Of a stretch of 33,252 nt of DNA, positions 1 to 8,576 are shown piece after piece. Position numbers and translations under genes: made by a program. How positions within the stretch are numbered: the first letter of the stretch is position 1; every line of letters starts with the position of its first letter. Under the pieces are notes generated by a model. It saw only the letters and a list, made by a program, of their open reading frames with translations. It was not told the DNA's origin and searched no databases. This stretch comes from Chloroflexota bacterium (GTDB lineage: Bacteria > Chloroflexota > Anaerolineae > JAAEKA01), in contig JAYELL010000058.1 of NCBI GenBank assembly GCA_034717495.1, positions 3,499 through 36,750 of the forward strand, in the 5' to 3' direction.

Positions 1-57
1 ATCAGAAAAGATCAGCGTGAATCTGCGCCGAAGGTCTGCGTAATCAGCGTTCCTCTG
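1..57. repeat. Intergenic low-complexity repeat (CGCTGATTACGCAG type)
   Basis: Read on the minus strand, this stretch alternates variants of CGCTGATTACGCAG and GCAGATTCACGCTGATC. Short direct repeats of ATCAGCGT and TCTGCG are visible. It resembles the dispersed intergenic repeat of this type seen in several phyla, recalled from general knowledge and not searched. It lies downstream of the minus-strand membrane protein and no gene is visible in it. The left edge of the window may cut the repeat. Confidence 0.35.
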
Positions 58-137
58 CCCTGTCCAGGTTGGGAATCGGGAAAAAATCTGTCTCACTTGT
101 CATTGGGCTGAGTTGAGAGGCTGGAATCGCAGCGAGA

Positions 138-950
138 TCAGGGAGCAAAGGCAAGTATCAGGATAAGCCCGGCGGCGCCAACAGCTGCAAATTCAAGAGC
201 AACTCGACGATCGAGGCGCTCAAGCAATGTCTGCCAGGAGAGGCCAACCAACAGATAGAACAACAGAAGAAGCAAGAGACCGGCGCTCAGCGTACTCAGA
301 TTGGTGTGAACGAGGGCCCAGGTGACCTGCGCCACAACTACGCCAACGATTGAAGCGTACAGGCTAACCCAGGCAACCCGGCTCTCGGTGCCACGGAGGA
401 TCTCCAGGGCAAGCAGGGTGGCGATCAGGCCCAATGTCAGGCTTCGGCCGAAGGCGCGCCAGGTATCTGGAATAAGTAGAAAAGCCAGCAGCGCGACCGC
501 ATAACAGGTCAGGTTAAGCACGATTCGTGCCCGTCGGTAGCCGGTTGCATGAGGATCCAGGCTATAGTAAATGGCGACCAGGACCCCGCTCAGGAGAACG
601 GCGAGGGTCAGCAGACCGACGATCCAGTAAAGCAGGGAAGGCATCGTGGGCAGCAACATGGCGCCGATCACGGTTACGGCGATCGGCAAGGCCCAGAAAC
701 GGCCCGTTCGTCCTATCTTGCCCTGACGGACAAGGGGGTGAGCGTTTACCACAGCTTGAGCACCGGTGCCAGCCAGCAGCGCAAGCAGCAGGGGCGTGAG
801 GATTTTCAGGTCGACGGGCAACGCCAGCGTAGTGGCGCCCAACATCACTTCAGAATCCCGGCCAGGCAAGGAGAAGAGAGCACTTGCTGCCAGGGTAATG
901 ACCACACCCCAGACAGCTATGCTGATTCGGTCACGAAAATCACTGTCCAC
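138..950 (-). CDS. Polytopic membrane protein of unknown function
   Basis: A 270-aa protein with a GTG start. It is almost entirely hydrophobic, with about eight predicted membrane segments separated by short Arg-rich turns (for example GYRRARI and LERLDRR). No catalytic motif is visible. It may belong to a DUF5656-like family of Chloroflexi membrane proteins, but that is a guess from composition. The GTG start is favoured because a strong promoter (TTGACA, 17 bp, TACAAT) ends seven bases upstream, leaving no room for a Shine-Dalgarno sequence and implying a leaderless transcript. The gene is divergent from the CHAT-domain gene, with about 180 bp between their starts. Confidence 0.7.
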   Translation of the reverse strand: MDSDFRDRISIAVWGVVITLAASALFSLPGRDSEVMLGATTLALPVDLKILTPLLLALLAGTGAQAVVNAHPLVRQGKIGRTGRFWALPIAVTVIGAMLLPTMPSLLYWIVGLLTLAVLLSGVLVAIYYSLDPHATGYRRARIVLNLTCYAVALLAFLLIPDTWRAFGRSLTLGLIATLLALEILRGTESRVAWVSLYASIVGVVVAQVTWALVHTNLSTLSAGLLLLLLFYLLVGLSWQTLLERLDRRVALEFAAVGAAGLILILAFAP

Positions 951-957
951 AGATCAG

Positions 958-986
958 ATTGTACCGCGCCGATAGAGGCTTGTCAA
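958..986 (-). promoter_or_regulatory. Sigma70-type promoter of the membrane-protein gene
   Basis: On the minus strand, TTGACA (981-986) is separated by exactly 17 bp from TACAAT (958-963). The start codon at 950 is seven bases past the -10 box, so transcription should begin at or next to the GTG. Confidence 0.7.
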
Positions 987-1018
987 AGCGCTTCCGTGAT
1001 GGAACGGGGGCTCAGCGC

Positions 1019-1047
1019 TTCTCAGCATTAACAACTCGATATACAAT
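1019..1047 (+). promoter_or_regulatory. Possible promoter of the CHAT-domain gene
   Basis: TTCTCA (1019-1024), a 17-bp spacer and TACAAT (1042-1047). The -10 box is good and the -35 box is weak. It would give a leader of about 75 nt ending in the GAAGGAG ribosome site at 1117-1123. It is back to back with the promoter at 958-986. Confidence 0.4.
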
Positions 1048-1129
1048 AAGGGCATGGTCGGTTCTCACGGTCCGATCCCTGCCAATTTCAAGCCAGGCTG
1101 CTCGGCAGCCAGATTTGAAGGAGACGCCG

Positions 1130-2539
1130 ATGGAAATCATCAACCTCGACATTGCAGTCGGCGAAATCGCCGGAGAGTCCTATCCGGTGAGTGCCTACTA
1201 TCCACCCCTGGGCACAGAAACTGAACACCGAACAATCGACACCGACAGCGAGCTCCTGGCCAGCTCGCTGCAATGGGCCAACGAGTCTTCCTCCGTCCGG
1301 CGAAGCAGCATTGAAGCAGCGGAGACCCTGGGCAGTGCCCTCTATGACACACTTTTTGGGGGAAAACTGGGGATTTTCCTGGATAAGGTCCTGCAATACT
1401 CAGAAACGCAGGAGACAGGTGTGCGGCTTCGCCTGAGCAGCGGTGATCCGTCGATCGTATCATTGCCGTGGGAGTTTCTCTTTCACCCACAGACAGGGCG
1501 GCTATTCGCCACCGACCAGACATCGATGTTGACACGCTATCTCAGCCACTATGCAACCTTTGGCCGAACTCGCAGCCTTGCAGCCGAGCTTCCCCTGCGT
1601 ATGCTGATGGTTGTTCCCGCTGTACCAGACCTGGACACCACAGCAGAGATCGAACGCGTTCGTTTGGCGATCGAGCCGGAAGAGGATTCGCAGCCAACGA
1701 TACTGATGACCGTCCTTGGCGGCCCGGATGAAATCGTCCCGCTTCCCCGTTTACTGGATACGTTGCAGAATGACGAGCAAGGATTCGACATTCTGCATTT
1801 CGTGGGCCACGGTGTTTCCAGAGGAAGCCGGGCATTCGTCCGCTTCAACGCCGCTGCGGGCGGCGAAACCTGGCTCGACAGCGGCGTTTTCGCCCGCTCG
1901 TTGAAGCCCTATGCCCTGAACCAGTTGCGTTTGGCCGTTCTGAACACCTGTGAAAGTGGCGCCAGGTCGGCGACCGTCCGAGGAGTGACATCGTTGGCTG
2001 GTTTGGCCCCTGACCTGATCAGGAATGGTTTTGCCGCCGTGATCGGAATGCAATATAGTGTGTTGGATAGCGCCTCGCTGGAATTCTCCCAGGCCTTCTA
2101 TCGAGCCCTGACCTGCTGCGACACCACCGGGCAAGTAGATGCGGCTATCACAGATGCGCGCGGCAGGTTGGCAACCAGGTTTCAGGGACACCGCAGCTTT
2201 GCTACACCTGTACTCTTTCTCCACACTGAAGATGGCCATATCTTTGAGTTTCCCTCGCGGGACTCGGAGGAAACGCCCCGGGATGAGGATGCTTCATCAT
2301 CGGATCCCCATTTGGGCTTCGCGCGGCGGTTGGACGAAAAATCAGAGCAGGATAGCCTCGATGAACGAGCTGAATTGAACACCGAGATGGCATCTCTCAA
2401 GGCCAAACTGCGGTACCTGCGATCCAGGCGGACGCGGTATGGTGTACGCAACCGTCTTGACCTGTTCAGCGAAATCGTCAGGACCGAGGAGCGTATCGAA
2501 GCAATCGAACGACGCCTCACCACCACTCGCGTCCCCTAG
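1130..2539 (+). CDS. CHAT-domain (caspase-like) protein with C-terminal coiled coil
   Basis: A 469-aa protein. The open frame extends upstream to 959, but the ATG at 1130 follows a clear GAAGGAG at good spacing and opens a typical domain start, so it is preferred. The CHAT core spans roughly residues 100-390. It contains LPWEFLF, then DILHFVGHG with the predicted catalytic His227, and LNTCESG with the predicted catalytic Cys274, so the His-Cys dyad of clan CD peptidases is intact. It continues with GLAPDLIRNGFAAVIGMQ and a terminal TPVLFLH strand. After an acidic linker rich in Ser, Asp and Glu, the last 70 or so residues form a charged helical, probably coiled-coil segment. CHAT proteases are known as effectors cleaving partners such as gasdermins or Csx30, but no such partner is encoded nearby. 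Substrate and role are therefore unknown. Confidence 0.88.
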   Translation: MEIINLDIAVGEIAGESYPVSAYYPPLGTETEHRTIDTDSELLASSLQWANESSSVRRSSIEAAETLGSALYDTLFGGKLGIFLDKVLQYSETQETGVRLRLSSGDPSIVSLPWEFLFHPQTGRLFATDQTSMLTRYLSHYATFGRTRSLAAELPLRMLMVVPAVPDLDTTAEIERVRLAIEPEEDSQPTILMTVLGGPDEIVPLPRLLDTLQNDEQGFDILHFVGHGVSRGSRAFVRFNAAAGGETWLDSGVFARSLKPYALNQLRLAVLNTCESGARSATVRGVTSLAGLAPDLIRNGFAAVIGMQYSVLDSASLEFSQAFYRALTCCDTTGQVDAAITDARGRLATRFQGHRSFATPVLFLHTEDGHIFEFPSRDSEETPRDEDASSSDPHLGFARRLDEKSEQDSLDERAELNTEMASLKAKLRYLRSRRTRYGVRNRLDLFSEIVRTEERIEAIERRLTTTRVP

Positions 2540-2581
2540 TGCACGCGGGCGTAACTACTCCAATGGTTGTCGCTTGGCGTC

Positions 2582-2622
2582 ATTCCCGCAGTCATCCTCG
2601 TGGGCGCGGGGAACGCGGGAAT
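2582..2622. repeat. REP-like inverted repeat between convergent genes
   Basis: Arms ATTCCCGC (2582-2589) and GCGGGAAT (2615-2622) flank a GC-rich loop and are followed by CCAG. This is the layout of widespread REP-like palindromes. It sits between the ends of the CHAT gene and the convergent lipoprotein gene, so it may also act as a bidirectional transcription stop, although no T-run follows. Confidence 0.4.
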
Positions 2623-2645
2623 CCAGCTTGTGAGCAGTATTAGGC

Positions 2646-4400
2646 TTAATCACCAAAGAAGGATGGGCCGTAGAGCAAGAGGGTGAGCAACGAATCAGTC
2701 AAGGCAAAGGTAAAAACAGCGCGGAGCAGATAGGGTCGGGAACTTCGCCGGATGTATATCCACGTAGCCAATCCCGCCACTGCAGCAACCAGCAAGAACA
2801 TGAGCAGCCACCAGATCCCCTGCAACGATTCCGGCACGCTCTGGTAGAAAGGTGGCCTGGTAACAACAGCCGCCAGAATGAAGATTTTCGTGCCAAGATA
2901 GAGCACGATGGAAATCGCCAGAGTTAGCTTAGCCGCCCAACTTGTCTTGATCGAGTCGTCGTTACCCGTGAAATAGAAGACGCCACACACAATGATTAGC
3001 GGAAGCAAGATGATTGCGATCAGGGGAAGCAAGCTGATTCCTGAAGCCATGCCCCACATGGCGTCCATCGCATCGAGAGCCGTATCGTTTGACGTGCGCA
3101 GAGCCAAGAGCTCACGGGCTTCCTCCCGGGTTGACGCATAGTACACCGAATACTGTCCCAGATTCTCCAGATCCACCCACGCCAGATGGTATTCTCCATC
3201 ATCGCTCATGAACCCCTGCATCTGCTGCGAGTAATGCCGGGTCCGTGCCGGTTGTTGGTAGGCAACAAACTGACCATCCTGAAAAATCAGCAACACTGTC
3301 TGGGGCCGGGGATCAAAACGAAAATCGAACATCATGTCCGCCACTACCATGGCAAACTCTGCGCCCGGGCTGGCAACAGCCGATGGATTCTCCAGGAAAG
3401 TGGTCCCCAGCGTGGATTCGCCAGGATAGGCCATTTCGGTCAATGGGGGAAACTCTGTCGTTTCCCGGTAGGCTGGGGCCGCTTCCGAGGAAACCAGGAG
3501 AGGCTCAGGCACCCTCAAACCCGGCTCACCCCTGGGAAAGGCAACGTAAAATGTTTCAGCCGTGCCCTGTTCCAGCCCGGACCGATGTTCCTGGGACCAA
3601 AGGATGTAGACATGGGACGGGTCCACCGCCATAGTTGGCGGGAAAGTCACATCGGAGATCGCGATTCGAAGATCGCCAACCCGCACAGGCTCACTGCTCG
3701 TCCTGGCGCCCGGCGCAACGCTGGCATACAGAAGATCGTAGGTGGTCGGGGTCACGCCTGTGATCCAGGCAGCATGGAAAACACCCTTTTCGTCCACCGC
3801 CCCGGTCGGTTGCTCCCCGTCGGGCCCGATCAACTGAGGAAAACCATCGAACGAGCCATCAGGCAACAGGCGCTGATAGTAGACCCCCTTTCCAGGCCCT
3901 TCGACGACATCCCATACCAGATGCATGGTGTTATCGGGGGCTTTCGACACCGAGAGTACCGCGCTCTTTTGCTCCGGCATCGTCAGGCGCTGCGGTCCCT
4001 CCACTATCTGCCCATCCCTGCCGAGTTGGAAATAGTAGACGCCGTCCGAATCTCCTGACTGGAGGCGGGTCACCGCGAAGCTGTGAAGAACATCCCCGGC
4101 AACGATTTGGAGTCGTCGGGGAAACAGCGTCGAGATTGGCACCACAGTCTTCGAAATGACGGTCCCATCTGCCGCGAGATGGGACACCGCCAGGCGATTG
4201 CCCTCCTCCTGGCGCTCGGCCCACATAATGTAGGTACCTTGATCGTCACCATCAATGCCGACAGCTTGCCGGATGGAGGCAGTACCAATGCGGTTGCCCC
4301 GGCTCCAATCGTCATTCAGCTTGAAGGTGCGTTCCCGCTCCAGATTGCACCCGGCGAGGACAGCTGTGATGATGATCAGCAGCATTGCCAGACTGGTCAT
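2646..4400 (-). CDS. Lipoprotein with propeller-like ectodomain and C-terminal membrane segments
   Basis: A 584-aa protein. The frame is open back to 4673, but that part overlaps the murE coding region and reads as low-quality sequence. The ATG at 4400 begins a lipoprotein signal (MTSLAMLLIIITAVLAGC, lipobox LAGC) and lies 10 bp after the murE stop. The ectodomain to about residue 450 has recurring strands such as TYIMWAERQ, MHLVWDVVEG, FHAAWITG and VYILWSQE, resembling a sialidase- or PQQ-like beta-propeller. The last 130 or so residues hold about four transmembrane helices. A lipid-anchored N-terminus combined with a helical C-terminal domain is an unusual architecture. No enzyme motif is recognised. 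It is probably cotranscribed with murE and the BNR protein gene. Confidence 0.75.
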   Translation of the reverse strand: MTSLAMLLIIITAVLAGCNLERERTFKLNDDWSRGNRIGTASIRQAVGIDGDDQGTYIMWAERQEEGNRLAVSHLAADGTVISKTVVPISTLFPRRLQIVAGDVLHSFAVTRLQSGDSDGVYYFQLGRDGQIVEGPQRLTMPEQKSAVLSVSKAPDNTMHLVWDVVEGPGKGVYYQRLLPDGSFDGFPQLIGPDGEQPTGAVDEKGVFHAAWITGVTPTTYDLLYASVAPGARTSSEPVRVGDLRIAISDVTFPPTMAVDPSHVYILWSQEHRSGLEQGTAETFYVAFPRGEPGLRVPEPLLVSSEAAPAYRETTEFPPLTEMAYPGESTLGTTFLENPSAVASPGAEFAMVVADMMFDFRFDPRPQTVLLIFQDGQFVAYQQPARTRHYSQQMQGFMSDDGEYHLAWVDLENLGQYSVYYASTREEARELLALRTSNDTALDAMDAMWGMASGISLLPLIAIILLPLIIVCGVFYFTGNDDSIKTSWAAKLTLAISIVLYLGTKIFILAAVVTRPPFYQSVPESLQGIWWLLMFLLVAAVAGLATWIYIRRSSRPYLLRAVFTFALTDSLLTLLLYGPSFFGD

Positions 4401-4410
4401 TCTTCGCGAG

Positions 4411-5994
4411 TTAATTGAAATCAAAAAGCTCTCCCTCAGTTGTTGGCAGGGTATATGGCGGCGGCTCCGAGGCACCAAGGCGCTGCGCGACGGCCCACGC
4501 CAGGACATTCTGGTCGCGCCATGGGTGCTCCACGTTGCCGAAACACATTGACCGTTCGTGTCCCTTGCCGGCGACAATGACCGTATCTCCTGCCGTCGCC
4601 TCCCGAACAGCCCACCAAATCGCGCGGATCCGGTCAGGAATCCGGAAGAAGTCGCGCCCTTCCACACCACCACCCTGCAAGGCCCCTTCGGCCATTTGCT
4701 CCAGGATCATCTCCAGCGATTCGCTGCGAGGATCCTCAGCCGTGAGCAAGGTGATATCGGCCAGCTGGACGGCGGTCCGGGGCATCAGCCAGCGTTTCTC
4801 CACATCACGCAAACCGGCGCTGCCGAATACAACGATAACGCGTCCCGGGGTCATCGTTCTCGCGGCCCGCAGCGCTCTCTCCAGGGAAACAGGCGTATGG
4901 GCGAAATCGACAATGACGAGAAAATCCTGGCCGCGATCGATTCTTTCCATGCGGCCATCAATGCCCGGCACCGTTTCCAGGCCGTCAAGAAGCTGATCCA
5001 GGGGCAAGCCCAGGCCCAATCCCGCGCCAAGCGCGGCAAGACTATTATACACGTTAAACCGTCCAGCCAGCGGCACACGAACTGACGCTCTGTCACCAGG
5101 CCCGCGAACCGAAAAGACCAGGCTTCCACCATCTGTGCTGATGTCTTCAGCCCGCAGATCGACCTGTTTCTCCTCGATGCCGTAGCTCAGCAAACGATCC
5201 GCCGGGATGCCGCGCAGATGCTCAAAGGATGGGTCATCCGCATTCAACACAGCCACTTTGGACTGCAGAGCTGGTCCTTGGACAGGTTTGCGAGCACCCT
5301 GTGCCAGACTGTGAAAAAGCTGCGCCTTGGCGGCCATGTAGTCATCCCACGAGCCATGATAATCCAGATGCTCGTGGGTGACATTGGTAATGACCGCAAC
5401 ATCGAAATCGCAGGCGGCAACCCGTTTCTGAACCAGTCCATGGGAGGTTGTTTCCATGACGGCACTGTCGCAGCCCTGGGACACCATTTCGGCCAACAGA
5501 CGCTGCACATCAGGCGCCTCAGGTGTCGTCACATGAAAGCCAGTGTCGAGCTTTTTCTGGCCAATACGAGCGCCCACCGTGCTGATCATTCCTGGTCGCA
5601 TGCCGGACGCTTCCAGCAGATGATGGATAATATTGGCGGTCGTGGTCTTGCCATCGGTACCGGTTATGCCCACCAGCCTGAGTGCGCGGCTCGGATGGCC
5701 ATGTAGGACGGAAGCAAGGCTTGCCAGTGCCTGGCGGGAATCGGAAACCCGGCAATAGGGAACAACCATGGGCGTGAGATCGGCCTCTCCAACCACCGCC
5801 ACGGCACCCCGACGGATGGCATCCTCGATGTATCGATGTCCGTCCACCGTGGCGCCTGGCACGGCAACAAAAAGCGCACCTGGCTCTACCTGGCGGGAAT
5901 CCGCTGTGACTGCTTCTATTGATACACCTTGCGCATGTGAAACCGGTTCAACATCGGGCAAGGAATCCAGGAGAGTTAACAGAGATTGGGTCAT
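4411..5994 (-). CDS. murE: UDP-N-acetylmuramyl-tripeptide synthetase (MurE-type Mur ligase)
   Basis: A 527-aa cytoplasmic ligase that adds the third stem-peptide residue to UDP-MurNAc-L-Ala-D-Glu in peptidoglycan synthesis. The N-terminal uridine domain includes TADSRQVEPGALFVAVPG. The ATP P-loop GTDGKTTT is at residues 112-119, followed by TTSHGL, ITNVTHEHLDYHG and DFAHTP. The C-terminal domain has GSAGLRD and KRWLMP. The diamino-acid recognition motif, DNPR in meso-diaminopimelate enzymes, reads EDPR at residues 420-423, so the third amino acid cannot be assumed to be diaminopimelate. No other mur genes lie in the window. The ATG at 5994 is six bases after the upstream gene's stop, which fits an operon. 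Confidence 0.9.
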   Translation of the reverse strand: MTQSLLTLLDSLPDVEPVSHAQGVSIEAVTADSRQVEPGALFVAVPGATVDGHRYIEDAIRRGAVAVVGEADLTPMVVPYCRVSDSRQALASLASVLHGHPSRALRLVGITGTDGKTTTANIIHHLLEASGMRPGMISTVGARIGQKKLDTGFHVTTPEAPDVQRLLAEMVSQGCDSAVMETTSHGLVQKRVAACDFDVAVITNVTHEHLDYHGSWDDYMAAKAQLFHSLAQGARKPVQGPALQSKVAVLNADDPSFEHLRGIPADRLLSYGIEEKQVDLRAEDISTDGGSLVFSVRGPGDRASVRVPLAGRFNVYNSLAALGAGLGLGLPLDQLLDGLETVPGIDGRMERIDRGQDFLVIVDFAHTPVSLERALRAARTMTPGRVIVVFGSAGLRDVEKRWLMPRTAVQLADITLLTAEDPRSESLEMILEQMAEGALQGGGVEGRDFFRIPDRIRAIWWAVREATAGDTVIVAGKGHERSMCFGNVEHPWRDQNVLAWAVAQRLGASEPPPYTLPTTEGELFDFN

Positions 5995-6000
5995 GGACTG

Positions 6001-7503
6001 CTACGGCCTGGGTTCTGATTCATCTGGCGGTATCCCGTCATCCGGCAGCCTTTCCCCCGGTTTCCCAGTTGTTTTTGGGGAAGAGCGATGGACAGAGATG
6101 CCCAAGGCAGCAATCGCCAGCAACAACAGCGCCAGGATGCCACCACAGTAAGCCACGGGTAGAGATGGCAGTGTATCCTCATCCTCAGGTTGGGACTCGG
6201 GCGTGGCCAACGCCGTCTCCTCCACGACTTGAATGGCCGTGGGTTCCGCAGTTGGCGTGGAGGCCGGCTCAGGCGTGTCAGTCGGTGTTATCACCTCAGC
6301 GGCTGTCGGAGAAGGCGCTGGAGCGAGGGTTGGTGTGTTCGTGGGCACGGGCATAGGTGTGTCAGAAGGGATTGTGGTCGCGGTGGCCGTGGCAGGCTGC
6401 GGGGCGCTGCCCAAGGACCAGCTGTTACCGGCATCGGCACTGATCAAGACCCCGCTGTTCTGGGTGCCGGCGAAGACGCTATCCCCAACTGAAGCAAACG
6501 CGTCGGCGCCAGTGGTCCACGGCTGGTCCCCGCTCTCCATGGCTTGCCAATCCCGTCCACCGTTGCCAGTGCGATAACCCGACTCGTCGGTACCCAGCAA
6601 CAGAACGCTGCGCCCGCTCGATTCGACGGCGGTACCCAGGGCGGAAGCGAATGTATCGTCCCTCAAGGGGGACTGGTTGATCGGTTGCCAGGTCTGGCCG
6701 CCCTCATTGCTGCGCCATACGCCATACCTGCTGGTACCAAGAAAGAAGACACTGTCGGGGGCGCCAGGATCGAGGGCCACCGTCAGAACCACTGCATCGG
6801 CGGGCAGGTCATCTGTCGCCCGTTCCCACAGAGCACCCTCCGCCGGGCGGACAAAGAGTCCAGCGTGGGTACCCGCCAGGAGCCGGCCATCGGGAGTCGC
6901 AACCAGGGCGCGAATTGTCAGGGCATTCTCACTGTTCAGCCCATCGCTGGCGTTGCGCCAGGTCTGGCCTCCATCATCACTGCGCCAAACGCCATCAAAC
7001 CTGGTACCGACCCACACGATCGATCCCGCCAACCCTGGCTCCACCAGAAGGGCTCCAATTCCCGACCGGGCACTGAGCTGCTCGGTTAGCGCCCTTTCTA
7101 CCCACGAATCGCCGCCATCATCGCTGGACCAGAGCCGTCCAGTGACGCCCTCACCCAACCAAATCCTGTCGGAATCAGAGGGATCGATTGCCAGCGCGCT
7201 GAAGGAGGCATGGATGTTTTGCGCAGCTCCCGGGGTCACCTCTTTCCAGGAACGGCCAGAATCCTGGCTGCGCAGGACAGAGCCGTTTTGGCCGGAACCG
7301 GCAAGCGTGCCGGCAAATACCCTCTCTGGCAGATCGGGATGGACCGCCAGCGAGATGACCCGTTGGCCGAAAAAGGGGTCCTCCTGCCCATGCGCGGGAG
7401 GGGTCGCCGTAACTCCAGCCATCAACAGGCTAAGCAGGATAACGACAGCAGCCCGCGACAGGGAGCGAGGACGAATAGGCAGTGGTGAAGCAGCATTGTT
7501 CAT
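6001..7503 (-). CDS. Secreted, membrane-anchored BNR/YCF48-like beta-propeller protein
   Basis: A 500-aa protein with an N-terminal signal peptide (hydrophobic VVILLSLLMAGVTA, likely cleaved near AHGQ). The ectodomain, about residues 45-350, carries repeated Asp-box motifs of the form S-x-D-x-G-x-x-W: SQDSGRSW, SSDDGGDSW, RSDDGGQTW, RSNEGGQTW and SADAGNSW. These mark a BNR/YCF48 or sortilin-like propeller. A Thr/Pro-rich linker follows (about 360-430), then one membrane helix (CGGILALLLLAIAALGI) and a short charged tail. Proteins of this layout are often annotated as photosystem II assembly-like in non-phototrophs, but nothing here indicates photosynthesis. It is the first gene of the run leading into murE and the lipoprotein. 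Its ligand is unknown. Confidence 0.82.
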   Translation of the reverse strand: MNNAASPLPIRPRSLSRAAVVILLSLLMAGVTATPPAHGQEDPFFGQRVISLAVHPDLPERVFAGTLAGSGQNGSVLRSQDSGRSWKEVTPGAAQNIHASFSALAIDPSDSDRIWLGEGVTGRLWSSDDGGDSWVERALTEQLSARSGIGALLVEPGLAGSIVWVGTRFDGVWRSDDGGQTWRNASDGLNSENALTIRALVATPDGRLLAGTHAGLFVRPAEGALWERATDDLPADAVVLTVALDPGAPDSVFFLGTSRYGVWRSNEGGQTWQPINQSPLRDDTFASALGTAVESSGRSVLLLGTDESGYRTGNGGRDWQAMESGDQPWTTGADAFASVGDSVFAGTQNSGVLISADAGNSWSLGSAPQPATATATTIPSDTPMPVPTNTPTLAPAPSPTAAEVITPTDTPEPASTPTAEPTAIQVVEETALATPESQPEDEDTLPSLPVAYCGGILALLLLAIAALGISVHRSSPKTTGKPGERLPDDGIPPDESEPRP

Positions 7504-7548
7504 TGTTTTTTCCCTTTGTCACAGCGAGGGGTCTGGTAGCAGCCTGCC

Positions 7549-8181
7549 TCAGTACGGCGGCTCTGCCGGCCCCTCGTATCCACACATTCCCATCCTCGGA
7601 GAATTCACAAGCGGCATCGGCTCTCCGTACGCCCTGTGTAGGTGTTCCTCTACATGCTCATCACACAACGTTCCCGCCTCATCGTATTCGTACAGGCACT
7701 CCATGCAAAACCACGACGCCGGTTGCCCACACTCCATGCATTCCGCCTCCGGTGGCCCATTCCGTGCCATCAAGACGATCGGATGCACCGTCAGCGGCTT
7801 GCCTTCCCGCACGGCCACCTCTTTGACCAACGTCTCCGATGAGGTCCCAAAATCATAGATGTGGGTTAGCTCCACCCCGGGCCAGAATACCTGTTCCACC
7901 TGCCTCCTCTTGGATATCTCCTTGCCACGCCAGTCGCCCACAGAAAACCGGCTCAGGTGCCCGCAGCACTCCAGCCAGATGGCTCGCAGGTAGAGATCCA
8001 AATCCGCCAGCGTCGCCGTGCCTCTCATCTCCAGATGCAGCCAGTAATTCCCCTGCCAGGCGTCCTGCACCTGCAAATGATACAGCCATTCCTCTTCGCC
8101 AGGCTTTTGATTGGCCTTTTCAATAGCTTCCTGGCGCTCTGAGCACGCGGGCAGATGCCTTGCCAGACCGCCCCTGGTCAT
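7549..8181 (-). CDS. pRiA4b ORF-3-like protein with C-terminal zinc-binding tail
   Basis: A 210-aa protein. The first 130 or so residues resemble the plasmid pRiA4b ORF-3 family: a YHLQV strand, a WLHLEMRGTATLADLDLYLR segment and a HLSRFSVG stretch, followed by YDFGTSSE. The function of that family is unknown. The C-terminal part has a dense metal-binding pattern C-x2-C-x7-C-x2-C-x10-C-x2-H-x3-H (ECMEC, WFCMEC, LCDEHVEEH), reminiscent of a B-box or other cross-brace zinc finger. It stands between the YCII-like gene and the BNR protein gene on the same strand, with 45 bp to the latter. No signal peptide is seen, so it is probably cytoplasmic. Confidence 0.75.
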   Translation of the reverse strand: MTRGGLARHLPACSERQEAIEKANQKPGEEEWLYHLQVQDAWQGNYWLHLEMRGTATLADLDLYLRAIWLECCGHLSRFSVGDWRGKEISKRRQVEQVFWPGVELTHIYDFGTSSETLVKEVAVREGKPLTVHPIVLMARNGPPEAECMECGQPASWFCMECLYEYDEAGTLCDEHVEEHLHRAYGEPMPLVNSPRMGMCGYEGPAEPPY

Positions 8182-8258
8182 TTTCCGCCCGCAAAAAGCG
8201 CCTCTCGTGCCTCGCTCTGCTTTTGGCGATCCGGGTGATGCGATTGTTATGTTTATTT

Positions 8259-8576
8259 TTAGCCTGGCATCTGTATTAGCTCTGACACCTCAAGTGAACC
8301 GCCAATATCAAGAAATGGGCAAGCTTTTGCAATCTCCAGTGCTGTCTCCATTGAATCAGCTTCAATAATAGTGTAACCAGACATCGATGAAGTGCTTCCT
8401 GTGGTGACAGTACCGTCAGAATTTACTGTGCTCGTATTCTTAAACGGATTTGCAGGACTAACTGCTGAGTCGCCCAACGAAGATAACCATTCCTTATATT
8501 TCGCAAAATGTTGCTTACCTTCCCCTGGGCTAGATGGCTGATCGCCGCCCAGGTAAGTAATAATGTATTGAGCCAT
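8259..8576 (-). CDS. YCII-related (DGPF) domain protein
   Basis: A 105-aa protein beginning MAQYIITYLGGD. It has the ferredoxin-like YCII pattern: an N-terminal strand, a KQHFAKYKEWLSSLGD helix, a GYTIIEADSMETALEIAKACP segment and a C-terminal LEVSEL strand. Proteins of this family are small, poorly characterised and sometimes linked to sigma factors, but no sigma-factor gene is adjacent. A strong ribosome site (AAGGAG, seven to eight bases upstream) supports the ATG at 8576. The 239 bp upstream (8577-8815) hold no recognisable gene. Base composition is more AT-rich here than in the nuo genes, in keeping with an accessory region. Confidence 0.8.
   Translation of the reverse strand: MAQYIITYLGGDQPSSPGEGKQHFAKYKEWLSSLGDSAVSPANPFKNTSTVNSDGTVTTGSTSSMSGYTIIEADSMETALEIAKACPFLDIGGSLEVSELIQMPG

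Noticed and set aside
959-1129. Upstream extension of the CHAT gene
   Set aside because: It covers the promoter region, and the ATG at 1130 has a good ribosome site.
3186-4058. 290-codon plus-strand open frame
   Set aside because: It is antisense to the lipoprotein gene, with no ribosome site and low-complexity basic composition.
4401-4673. N-terminal extension of the lipoprotein gene
   Set aside because: It overlaps the murE coding sequence in another frame and lacks protein-like character. The signal peptide starts at 4400.
6001-7503. Photosystem assembly factor (YCF48) as evidence of phototrophy
   Set aside because: Only the generic Asp-box propeller is shared. The signal peptide, Thr/Pro linker and anchor differ, and no photosynthesis genes are present.
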